Source of the DNA: Flavobacteriales bacterium
GTDB lineage: Bacteria; Bacteroidota; Bacteroidia; Flavobacteriales_E; Vicingaceae
Direction of reading: 5' to 3'
NCBI GenBank assembly: GCA_002401955.1
Contig: NVUQ01000014.1
Span: 1-64,000 of the forward strand
Length of the DNA: 64,000 bases
Shown one piece after another: positions 33,964 to 41,774 of the stretch. Both the position numbers and the translations under genes were made by a program. How positions within the stretch are numbered: the stretch's first letter is position 1; each line of letters starts with the position of its first letter. The notes beneath the pieces are model-generated. The model made no database searches, had not been told where the DNA came from, and saw only the letters and a program-made list of their open reading frames with translations.

Positions 33964-35398
33964 AATTTTATTATTAGGTGTTTTAGTTTTAAGTACTGTA
34001 TTAGTATTTGCTGGTGGTCCTCCCCCTGCAAATGATGCGTGTGCAGGAGCTATAGATGCAAGTGGTGTTACATCTTCTGCTGCATGTACAGTTATGGCTA
34101 TGGATGACGCGACTCTTGATACCCCTCTATCATCATGTAATACATCAACAGAAGACCAAACGACATGGTATTCGTTTGTTGCAACTTCAACAGATATGAC
34201 AGCAACTGGTGATAATGGAGCAACAAGTGGTAATATATGTAAGCATTCAACTACAGTATATTCTGGTACATGTGGCAGTTTAACTGAAATTGGTTGTAAT
34301 TATGATTTTGATATAGTTGGTGTGCCGTTAACAGGTTTAACTGTTGGAGCAACTTATTTTGTCCAGATATCTTATGCCTCTGGTGGGCCTTGTGGTGATT
34401 TAGAAATTTGTTTTTATGTATGTGATACTCCAACAGAAGATGCTTGTGCAGGAGCTATAGCTATAGGACCAACACCCCAAAGTTTAGATAATTTTTGTAC
34501 TACTCCTGGTCCAATTTCAAATACACCAACAATTACTCCTGCGAATTTGTGTGCTGGAAGTTTAGAAAATACAGCGTGGTATTCATTTACGGTCTTAAAT
34601 ACAGCAGATGTTATTATGACAATAGACAATATTATATGTACAGGTGGTGGAGCAGGGTTTCAAATAGGATTCTATACAGGCGCTTGTGGATCTTTAGCAA
34701 ATTTTGGTTGTGTGAGTGGAGCTGGAGGTACTGTAACAGTTACTCTTACAGGTTTGACGGCTGGAATGGTCGTGACAGTAGCAATTGATGGTAATGCAGG
34801 TGCTAATTGTACTTATGATATAAGTGCAACAAATACAACACCTCCATTACCTATCGAGTTAATAAGTTTTACAGCTAATGTTATAGAAAATACCTTTGTA
34901 GATTTAGATTGGGCAACAGCTACAGAAATTAACAATAACTTTTTTACCATAGAACGATCTAAAGATGGTGAAACGTTTGAAGTTGTTGGAATAGTTGATG
35001 GAGCAGGAAATTCTACAATGGTAAATGAGTACGATTTAGTAGATGAAGATCCTTACAAAGGAACATCTTATTATAGGTTAAAACAAACAGATTATGATGG
35101 TGTAGCAGTTTATTCTGATATTGCTGCAGTTACTATAAAATCTACATTTACAGATTTAAATGTTTTTCCTAATCCGGTAGAAGGAGTTGGTTATTTAACT
35201 TTTAGTACTGATGTAGATAATGTTGCAGAAATCGTGATATATGATGTTGCAGGAAAAAGAATAGTAGCCCAACAATACGAGGTTTTAAAAGGAAATAATA
35301 AACTTAAACTACCTATTATTTATCTACCACAAGGAATGTATTTTCTTACAGTTGGTAACGATAAAGAGACTTCAAACATAAAGTTTGTAAGGAAATAG
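33950..35398 (+). CDS. Secreted cell-surface protein, T9SS cargo
   Basis: A 482-residue protein. The ATG at 33950 opens a signal peptide (ending VFAGG); the frame from 33902 would add 16 residues before it. The body contains two copies of a DACAGAI-headed, cysteine-containing adhesin-like domain (about residues 25-155 and 158-290), a fibronectin-like stretch (PIELISFTANVIEN, then TIERSKDGETFEVVG) and a T9SS sorting domain (VFPNPVEGVGYL to the end). It should be exported and exposed at the surface. No enzymatic motif is present; adhesion is inference. A terminator hairpin follows 18 bp after the stop. Confidence 0.78.
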   Translation: MKVNRILLLGVLVLSTVLVFAGGPPPANDACAGAIDASGVTSSAACTVMAMDDATLDTPLSSCNTSTEDQTTWYSFVATSTDMTATGDNGATSGNICKHSTTVYSGTCGSLTEIGCNYDFDIVGVPLTGLTVGATYFVQISYASGGPCGDLEICFYVCDTPTEDACAGAIAIGPTPQSLDNFCTTPGPISNTPTITPANLCAGSLENTAWYSFTVLNTADVIMTIDNIICTGGGAGFQIGFYTGACGSLANFGCVSGAGGTVTVTLTGLTAGMVVTVAIDGNAGANCTYDISATNTTPPLPIELISFTANVIENTFVDLDWATATEINNNFFTIERSKDGETFEVVGIVDGAGNSTMVNEYDLVDEDPYKGTSYYRLKQTDYDGVAVYSDIAAVTIKSTFTDLNVFPNPVEGVGYLTFSTDVDNVAEIVIYDVAGKRIVAQQYEVLKGNNKLKLPIIYLPQGMYFLTVGNDKETSNIKFVRK

Positions 35399-35415
35399 AG
35401 AGAAAAGAAATAATT

Positions 35416-35445
35416 AAAAGACTATCATTTTTGGTGGTCTTTTTT
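35416..35445 (+). terminator. Intrinsic terminator after the T9SS surface-protein gene
   Basis: AAAAGAC and GTCTTTT form the base of a hairpin that ends in a run of Ts, a standard Rho-independent terminator for the plus-strand gene. Confidence 0.7.
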
Positions 35446-35470
35446 ATTTCAAATAGATGATACCGAACCT

Positions 35471-35563
35471 ATGAGTCTAGAAAAACCACCAAACATACAT
35501 GCGTATTTATTTTGGTTCTTTTTAGTGCTAATACCTGTTTTAGGGTGGGTTTTTTTAATGTAG
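35471..35563 (+). CDS. Possible 30-residue membrane microprotein
   Basis: An ATG-started frame of 30 residues: a polar N-terminus (MSLEKPPNIHAY) and a single hydrophobic helix that reads to a TAG. This resembles small single-pass membrane proteins, but the frame is short and no promoter box is visible, so it is weakly supported. The rest of 35399-35725 contains only a terminator and a MITE-like repeat. Confidence 0.25.
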   Translation: MSLEKPPNIHAYLFWFFLVLIPVLGWVFLM

Positions 35564-35596
35564 AATGAAAATATAATTTTTTAAGTTCTAAATGAA

Positions 35597-35709
35597 ACCA
35601 ATTTAATTTTAAAACACCCAACAATGTTTTTTGTATAATACAGATAGATAATAAAAGCCTGAGAATGAGTGTAACGAAATTATCTGGCATTTTGATTACA
35701 AATCGGTAT
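35597..35709. mobile_element. 113-bp MITE-like repeat, copy 2
   Basis: Second copy of the repeat at 28456, same orientation and length, differing at seven positions. One of the differences (C to A in the left internal arm, G to T in the right) preserves pairing. It lies 16 bp beyond the stop of the propeller lipoprotein gene. Confidence 0.7.
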
Positions 35710-35725
35710 GATTTGACTTGAAAGA

Positions 35726-36727
35726 CTATTTGATGGCTATCCCGTTTTCGGTTGATAGCCATTTCTTATTATTAGGGGCTATTGTAATCTGATTAATATA
35801 GTTGTTCTGTAAGTTAGAGTTATTAGTATTATAGTGAGTCCAAGAATTTGCATTATAGTCAAAATTAACAATCCCTTGTCCTGCCATTCCAATCCATATG
35901 TTGGTATTACCTTCTATAGCAATAGTTCTTACTAAATTTAATGGTAAACCTGAGTTTTGCATATCATAGGTTTGCCAATTAGTATTATCAAATCGTGTTA
36001 AACCTCCATTACTTCCTATCCATTTTATATTATTGTTATCAATAGCAATAGTATAGACATTACTATTAGGTAATGGGGAGTTAGAGGCTTGATAGTTGAT
36101 AAAATTAGCACCATCAAACATAGAGATACCATTTGCTGTAGCTACCCATATATTTCCAGTATTATCTTTAGTGATAGAAGCAATGGAATTGTTAGGTAGA
36201 TTTGAATTTCCAGGTGTGTAAACCGTCCAGTTAGATCCATCAAATTTTGATAAGCCACCGCCATTAAAACTCCCAACCCATAAATTGTTAGCAGCATCAA
36301 TTTCTAAACTTCGTATTTTATTTAATGGAAGAGAGGAGTTGCTAGTGTTGTAAATAGTCATACTTGTACCGTTATATTTAACTAACCCGTTGTCTGTGCC
36401 TATCCAAGTGTTTGTCCCATCTACTTTAATGCAGTTTACTTTATTAGAAGGTAAAGATGAGTTGCTAGATGTTAAAGTGTTCCATGTAGTACCATCAAAA
36501 GTAGTATAGCCATTATCTGTTGCAATTTTAGTAATAGTAGAGGTGTGCTTAATATCATTAATCATATTGTCCATTAAGCCACCATTGGTGGTATTATATA
36601 TTTGGCTAAAAACATCATTTTGAGTAACTGTAGTTTCTTCTTCAGAAATAGGTGTCACAATTGCTTCTTTCGAACAAGAAAAAAGTAGAAAAGGAATGAA
36701 TAATATATATAAGTATTTGATATTCAT
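35726..36727 (-). CDS. Propeller lipoprotein with two-component-regulator-type repeats
   Basis: A 333-residue lipoprotein (LFSCSK lipobox). It consists almost wholly of regulator-type propeller repeats (Reg_prop), each about 40-45 residues with a GTDNGLVKYNG or ATANGISMFDG-like core, about six to seven in all. In Bacteroidota this unit normally forms the sensor part of hybrid two-component systems; here no kinase or transmembrane helix is attached, so it is likely a free-standing surface or periplasmic sensor-like protein. The gene ends near the second MITE-like repeat. Confidence 0.7.
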   Translation of the reverse strand: MNIKYLYILFIPFLLFSCSKEAIVTPISEEETTVTQNDVFSQIYNTTNGGLMDNMINDIKHTSTITKIATDNGYTTFDGTTWNTLTSSNSSLPSNKVNCIKVDGTNTWIGTDNGLVKYNGTSMTIYNTSNSSLPLNKIRSLEIDAANNLWVGSFNGGGLSKFDGSNWTVYTPGNSNLPNNSIASITKDNTGNIWVATANGISMFDGANFINYQASNSPLPNSNVYTIAIDNNNIKWIGSNGGLTRFDNTNWQTYDMQNSGLPLNLVRTIAIEGNTNIWIGMAGQGIVNFDYNANSWTHYNTNNSNLQNNYINQITIAPNNKKWLSTENGIAIK

Positions 36728-36772
36728 AGCATGAAATGAACAAATAAAAATACTAAAAATAAGTTTAATAAA

Positions 36773-37423
36773 TTATCTATCCCCAAATATAGTACTACCT
36801 ACACGAATCATGTTAGATCCTTGATTGAGAGCTAATTTGTAATCATTACTCATGCCCATGCTTAGAATTGATAATTGACTATTGATAATTGATAATTGAG
36901 TAAATAGTTCCGATAATAATTTAAATTCACTTTTTACTTGGCTTTCGTCAGAACTATTGGTTGCCATTCCCATTAGTCCAACAATGTTTATGTTTTTTAG
37001 TTGTTGAATTTCTTCGGAATTAATGATCGCTAGCGCTTCGGTTTTGCTTAATCCAAATTTACTTTCTTCTTCGGCAATTTTTACTTGAAGTAAACAATCA
37101 ATTACTCTATTGTTTTTTAGAGCTTGTTTGTTAATCTCTTTTAACAGTTTTATACTGTCTACTGCATGAATCAAACTTACAAAAGGAGCAATGTATTTTA
37201 CCTTGTTGGTTTGTAAATGACCAATGAGGTGCCATTCTATGTCTTTGGGTAAATCTTCGTGTTTTTGAACTAATTCTTGAACTTTATTTTCCCCAAAAAT
37301 TCTTTGTCCAGAATTATAAGCTTCTATAATAGCTTCGTTAGGTTTGGTTTTAGAAACAGCTACCAAGGTAGCTGTTTCATGAATTTCAGATTTTATCTGT
37401 TTTATGTTTTCGGCAATACTCAT
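36773..37423 (-). CDS. PLP homeostasis protein YggS family
   Basis: A 216-residue pyridoxal-phosphate-binding protein of the YggS/PROSC family, which helps keep PLP in balance. The PLP lysine is in LVAVSKTKP (Lys25), with the GENKVQE, HLIGHLQTNK and LSMGMSNDY motifs in their expected places and an IRVGSTIFGDR end. It includes an extra LFTQLSIINSQLSI stretch before LSMGMS, encoded by a simple AATTGATAATTG-type repeat, which looks like an insertion into a loop. Upstream a palindromic repeat separates it from DUF1015, so it may have its own transcript. Confidence 0.9.
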   Translation of the reverse strand: MSIAENIKQIKSEIHETATLVAVSKTKPNEAIIEAYNSGQRIFGENKVQELVQKHEDLPKDIEWHLIGHLQTNKVKYIAPFVSLIHAVDSIKLLKEINKQALKNNRVIDCLLQVKIAEEESKFGLSKTEALAIINSEEIQQLKNINIVGLMGMATNSSDESQVKSEFKLLSELFTQLSIINSQLSILSMGMSNDYKLALNQGSNMIRVGSTIFGDR

Positions 37424-37436
37424 ATTTATCCTATAT

Positions 37437-37507
37437 CGTCATTGCGAATGAGGAACGAATGAAGCAATCTCATTTTAAAAGAAAGATTCTTTAGTACCTC
37501 GCAATGA
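37437..37507. repeat. Palindromic intergenic repeat, degenerate two-armed copy
   Basis: The left arm is identical over 35 nt to that of the copy at 29253. The right arm has decayed (GATTCTTTAGTACCTCGCAATGA). It lies between the DUF1015 gene end and the yggS start. Confidence 0.7.
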
Positions 37508-37513
37508 AGTTAG

Positions 37514-38758
37514 TTACAATTCATGAACAAACAATCCGCTTCGTAACTTAGGCTCAAACCAAGTTACTTTTGGAGGCATAATCATATCGTTATCAGATAT
37601 ATCCATTAATTGTTGCATGCTTACAGGATTTAAAGCAAAAGCAACTTTCATTTCTCCAGAGTTTACTCTTTTTTCTAATTCTCCTAAACCTCTAATACCA
37701 CCAACAAAATCAATTCTTTTGTCGGTTCTTAAATCAACAATGTTTAATAAAGGCTCTAATACTTGTTTAGATAAGATGGTTACATCTAATACTTCAACAG
37801 GATCATTATCATTATAAGTTCCTTCTTTAGCAACTAGTTTGTACCATTTGTTATTTAGGTACATTCCAAAATGATGTAAAGCATTTGGTTTGTATTGACC
37901 TTCTGTTTCTTCTACATCAAATTTTTCAGAAATCTTAGTTACAAAAGTAGCCTCATCCATGCCATTTAAATCTTTTGCTACTCTGTTATAATCAATAATT
38001 TTTAATTGATTGTCTGGAAATAATACAGCCATAAAGTAATTGTAACGACCACCATCAGTTGCGTTTCCACTTACTTCATTTCTAAACTCTTCACCAACTA
38101 AAGCACCAGCTGCAGTTCTATGATGACCATCGGCTACATAAATACTAGGTACTTGAGCCTTAAATAAATCTTTAATAGCTGCTACTTTATCAGTATCACT
38201 AATTACCCATAAAGTATGTTGTAGACCATCATCAGTAGTTATATCGTAAACAGGTTCTGCATTTTTTACATCAGCAACCAATTCATCAATAGAATTTACA
38301 TGAGGATATGCAAAAAATACTGGCTCGTAATTTAATTTACTGTAACGAACATGGTTTTTACGATCTTCCTCTTTGTCCGGACGAGTTAATTCGTGTTTCT
38401 TAATAATGTTGTTAAAGTAATCATCAATAGCACAACAACCAACTAAGCCAGTTTGTTTGTGGCCATTCATTATTATTTGATAAGCATAAAAGTTTTCAGA
38501 CTCATCTTGAATCATCAAGTTTTCATTAACCAATCTATCAAAATTTTCTTTCCCTTTTTTATATACTTCAGGAGCATAATGATCTGCATCATCCGCAAAT
38601 TCTAATTCTGGTTTTATTACTCTATAAAAACTGTTAGGGTTGTCTTTACAAATCTCTCTGGCTTCCTTAGCGTTTAATACATCGTAAGGTCGACTTGCAA
38701 TTTCTTTTACGTTGTCGCTCGTTGGGCGATAAGCTTTAAATGGTACTAATATTGACAT
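37514..38758 (-). CDS. DUF1015 protein
   Basis: A 414-residue DUF1015 protein. The opening FKAYRPTSDNVKEIASRPYDVLN, the later YVADGHHRTAAG motif near residue 215 and the KITWFEPKL end match the family. Function is not established. The gene starts 12 bp after serA and is the third gene in a serC-serA-DUF1015 transcription unit, which suggests a link to serine metabolism or its regulation. No serB phosphatase gene is seen in the window, so it is tempting to think of a substitute, but that is inference only. Confidence 0.8.
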   Translation of the reverse strand: MSILVPFKAYRPTSDNVKEIASRPYDVLNAKEAREICKDNPNSFYRVIKPELEFADDADHYAPEVYKKGKENFDRLVNENLMIQDESENFYAYQIIMNGHKQTGLVGCCAIDDYFNNIIKKHELTRPDKEEDRKNHVRYSKLNYEPVFFAYPHVNSIDELVADVKNAEPVYDITTDDGLQHTLWVISDTDKVAAIKDLFKAQVPSIYVADGHHRTAAGALVGEEFRNEVSGNATDGGRYNYFMAVLFPDNQLKIIDYNRVAKDLNGMDEATFVTKISEKFDVEETEGQYKPNALHHFGMYLNNKWYKLVAKEGTYNDNDPVEVLDVTILSKQVLEPLLNIVDLRTDKRIDFVGGIRGLGELEKRVNSGEMKVAFALNPVSMQQLMDISDNDMIMPPKVTWFEPKLRSGLFVHEL

Positions 38759-38770
38759 GTTTTGTAGTTG

Positions 38771-39736
38771 TTAAGCAGTAATTGTATTAAAATGATTAAT
38801 TATTTGAGAAGCTAACTCTTCTCCAATTCTATCCTGAGCTTCAGCAGTTGCTGCTCCTGTATGAGGAGTTAAAGAGATTTTAGCATGTTTCAATAAATCT
38901 TCTCTTGGAGTTGGTTCGTTGGTAAAAACATCTAAAGCTGCATGAGCAACTTTTCCTGAATCTAAATTAGCGATTAAAGCATCTTCATTAATAACACCTC
39001 CACGAGAAGCGTTAGCGATAATTACTCCATCTTTCATCTTAGCAAATTCATCGTTTCCAATTAATGCATTTCCATCAAAAAGCATTGGCATGTGCATCGA
39101 AATAAAATCAGCACGAGTTAATAAGTCATCTAATGAAGTAGTATAAATGTCAACCTTAACAGTTTGGTTAGCAACTTTTATTTTAACAGTTGCATTGGGT
39201 ACAAAAGGATCATAAGCAATTACATTCATTCCACATCCTAAGGCATAACTTGCAAGACTTTGACCGATTCTTCCAAAACCGATAATACCAATTGTTGCAC
39301 CTCTTAACTCAACCCCTTTTCCATATTTCTTTTTTAGTTTTTTAAAATCTGAAACTCCAGAAATAGGCATTTTTCTATTTGAATCATAAATAAAACGAGC
39401 AGCACCAAATAAATGAGCCATAACTTGTTCTGCAACAGATTGAGATGAAGCTGCTGGTGTGTTAATTACTTTAATATCTTTACTACGTGCGTATTCAACA
39501 TCAATATTATCCATACCAACACCACCACGACCTATCAATTTTAATCCTGGACAAGAGTCAATTAAATCTTTTCTTACCGTAGTTGCACTTCTAACCAAAA
39601 GACCAATATAACCATTTTCATTAATGGCATTAACTAAATCTTCTTGAGCTACAGTTTCAGTTATTACTTGGAAACGAGCTTTTTCTAAGTTTTCTTTTCC
39701 GATAGGAGCAATCCCATCATTTGCTAAAATTTTCAT
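38771..39736 (-). CDS. serA: D-3-phosphoglycerate dehydrogenase
   Basis: A 321-residue D-isomer-specific 2-hydroxyacid dehydrogenase, probably 3-phosphoglycerate dehydrogenase, which starts serine synthesis. The NAD-binding GIIGFGRIGQ motif lies near residue 148, ANASRGGVINEDAL near 242 and the catalytic-site SLTPHTGA near 287. It ends without an ACT domain, so it is the short form with no C-terminal serine feedback domain. It lies 22 bp after serC. A generic 2-hydroxyacid dehydrogenase is the only alternative, and the serC neighbour argues against it. Confidence 0.9.
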   Translation of the reverse strand: MKILANDGIAPIGKENLEKARFQVITETVAQEDLVNAINENGYIGLLVRSATTVRKDLIDSCPGLKLIGRGGVGMDNIDVEYARSKDIKVINTPAASSQSVAEQVMAHLFGAARFIYDSNRKMPISGVSDFKKLKKKYGKGVELRGATIGIIGFGRIGQSLASYALGCGMNVIAYDPFVPNATVKIKVANQTVKVDIYTTSLDDLLTRADFISMHMPMLFDGNALIGNDEFAKMKDGVIIANASRGGVINEDALIANLDSGKVAHAALDVFTNEPTPREDLLKHAKISLTPHTGAATAEAQDRIGEELASQIINHFNTITA

Positions 39737-39758
39737 ATTGCTTTTTTATTAGAAAAAA

Positions 39759-40847
39759 TTAATTGTTTACTAAATCATATTTGTTTGCTAATTGCTTCAT
39801 AGTATTAACTAATACTTGAATACTTTCTATTGGCATTGCGTTGTAGATAGAGGCTCTATATCCCCCAACATCTCTGTGTCCGTTAATTCCACTTATTCCA
39901 GCTGTTTTCCACAACGCATCAAAATCTTCTTTTATATCTTCGTTGGTTAACACAAATGTTACATTCATGTTACTTCTATCTTCTTTTGCAGCTGTTCCTT
40001 CAAATAAAGGGTTGCTATCAATTTCATTATATATTAAATCTGCTTTTTCTTGATTTACTTTCTCTATCCATTCAATTCCACCATTAGCTTTTAACCATTC
40101 TAATGTTAACATAGAAACGTATATAGGATATACAGGAGGCGTATTAAACATTGATCCTTTTGCAGCATGTGTTCTTAAATCTAACATAGTAGGAATTGTA
40201 CGGTCTGTTTTTCCTAATAAATCATCTTTAACAATGTAAAGAGTAGTTCCTGCAGGGCCTAAGTTTTTTTGAGCTCCAGCATAAATCATCGCGTAATCAC
40301 TTACGTTAATTTTTCTACTAAAAATATCAGACGACATATCTGCAATTAACAAGGTATTATCTTGAGTAGGAATATCTTTAATTTGAGTTCCAAAAATGGT
40401 GTTGTTGGTTGTGATATGAAAATAATCTACATCACTAGGAAGGGTGTATCCTTTAGGAATATAGTTAAAGTTTTTGTCTTCAGAAGAAGCAATTACGTTT
40501 AATTTACCTAGTTTTTCTGCTTCTTTTAATGCCTTTTTACTCCATGCACCAGTATTTAAGTAAGCACCAGTACCATTTTCATTCATAAAATTTAATATGG
40601 TTTTTAAAAAACCTGTACTTGCTCCACCTTGTAAAAATAATACCGAATAGCCTTCGGGTACATTTAATATTTCTTTTACTAAAGCTACTGCATTATCCAT
40701 TACAGCAACAAAATCTTTACTTCTATGAGATATTTCTAAGATAGAAAGATTAAGATTATTGAAATTAGCAACCGCTTTTGATGCTTGATTTATTACCTCT
40801 TGATTTAAGATACTTGGTCCTGCACTGAAATTATGAACTTTTGACAT
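39759..40847 (-). CDS. serC: Phosphoserine aminotransferase
   Basis: A 362-residue class V aminotransferase: converts 3-phosphohydroxypyruvate and glutamate to phosphoserine. Family marks include the start HNFSAGPSILNQEV, SHRSKDFVAVM, VLFLQGGASTGFLK near residue 70, the PLP lysine in YAGAQKNLGPAG near 195 and NGHRDVGGYRASIYNA near 330. It heads the serC-serA-DUF1015 unit; a minus-strand TAATTTTG box stands 29 bp before the ATG. Confidence 0.95.
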   Translation of the reverse strand: MSKVHNFSAGPSILNQEVINQASKAVANFNNLNLSILEISHRSKDFVAVMDNAVALVKEILNVPEGYSVLFLQGGASTGFLKTILNFMNENGTGAYLNTGAWSKKALKEAEKLGKLNVIASSEDKNFNYIPKGYTLPSDVDYFHITTNNTIFGTQIKDIPTQDNTLLIADMSSDIFSRKINVSDYAMIYAGAQKNLGPAGTTLYIVKDDLLGKTDRTIPTMLDLRTHAAKGSMFNTPPVYPIYVSMLTLEWLKANGGIEWIEKVNQEKADLIYNEIDSNPLFEGTAAKEDRSNMNVTFVLTNEDIKEDFDALWKTAGISGINGHRDVGGYRASIYNAMPIESIQVLVNTMKQLANKYDLVNN

Positions 40848-40876
40848 TTTAAAGAATTTTAAGTAAATATTTAGTG

Positions 40877-40884
40877 CAAAATTA
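40877..40884 (-). promoter_or_regulatory. -7 promoter box (TAATTTTG) for serC
   Basis: TAATTTTG on the minus strand matches TAnnTTTG. It would place the start of the serC-serA-DUF1015 transcript about 23-26 nt upstream of the ATG. Confidence 0.45.
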
Positions 40885-40938
40885 ATACTTAAATTAAGGC
40901 TAACTGTAAAGAACCAAATTTATTTAATAAGAATTATT

Positions 40939-41772
40939 TTAATCAAATTTTGCACTTCCCGTTTTTTCTTTTTTCTTTAAATCGAAGAGGTAGGCAATCG
41001 AAATTCGAAAGAGTTTTAAAGTCTCTAAAGGTTCCCCTTCATTGTCTGCTCGATAGTCTAATAAACCATGAGAATACATTAAATTAAAATGAAGATTATT
41101 CATTTCATAACCAATACCTGCATTTAATCCAAAATCTATAGTTCGTAAACCATCAGTTCCAGAAATAGATGATACTTCAGTGCCTGAACTTGGAAGGAAA
41201 AAACTGGTAAGACCATCTAAACCAAGATCTTCCATATCAATTACATCTAATACAGGAATATCTGTTGTTAATTCTTCTTTTCTTGTAGCACTTATTAATA
41301 TCCCAACATAAGGGCCTAAGTAAAAGTTTACGTTTTTGTATTTGTAGTTTGCTAGCAAAGGAATTTCTATAAAAATTTCAGAACTAACACCTTTTATGTC
41401 TTCTGTCATATCCATGTTAAGACCAGGAATGTTAATCAAAGAGTCTAAATCAGTTGTGTCTGGTGCGCCTCCAAAACCACCACTAAATTCTAAAAAATTA
41501 TCAAGCAAGGTAAGCACAGAACTTGTAGTGGATGATGAATATCCTTTTTTCTTTTGAGTAATAAAAAGACCCGTACTTAATTTGTATTTTTTAGAAAAAT
41601 GATATTTTATATGTCCGCCAAAATGGTATCCTAATTGGTAATTCTGACCGATTCCTGAATTTTCTATAGGTATAATGTTTACACCAATTTCTGGGCCTAT
41701 GCTAACTTTTTGACTAAAGATTGATGTGCAAGAAAAAAAGATAATAATAGTTGCGATGATGAGGTTTTTCAT
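40939..41772 (-). CDS. Outer-membrane beta-barrel protein (PorT family-like)
   Basis: A 277-residue protein with a signal peptide (ending IFSQ) and an eight-stranded barrel pattern typical of the outer-membrane beta-barrel PorT-family domain: an early VSIGPEIGVNI strand, YHFGGHIKYHFSKKYKLSTGLF and a late DFGLNAGIGYEMNNLHFNLMYSHGL strand. A strand-free insert of about 40 residues with VDIMEDLGLDGL is present. Whether it is PorT itself cannot be decided. It starts 2 bp after the glycosyltransferase gene, in an operon with recR. Confidence 0.7.
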   Translation of the reverse strand: MKNLIIATIIIFFSCTSIFSQKVSIGPEIGVNIIPIENSGIGQNYQLGYHFGGHIKYHFSKKYKLSTGLFITQKKKGYSSSTTSSVLTLLDNFLEFSGGFGGAPDTTDLDSLINIPGLNMDMTEDIKGVSSEIFIEIPLLANYKYKNVNFYLGPYVGILISATRKEELTTDIPVLDVIDMEDLGLDGLTSFFLPSSGTEVSSISGTDGLRTIDFGLNAGIGYEMNNLHFNLMYSHGLLDYRADNEGEPLETLKLFRISIAYLFDLKKKEKTGSAKFD

Positions 41773-41774
41773 AA

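Noticed and set aside
35469-35762. A 97-codon minus-strand open frame between the T9SS gene and the propeller lipoprotein
   Set aside because: Most of it is the reverse complement of the second MITE-like repeat, and it runs into the lipoprotein gene's 3' end; a protein-like match would be a repeat artefact.
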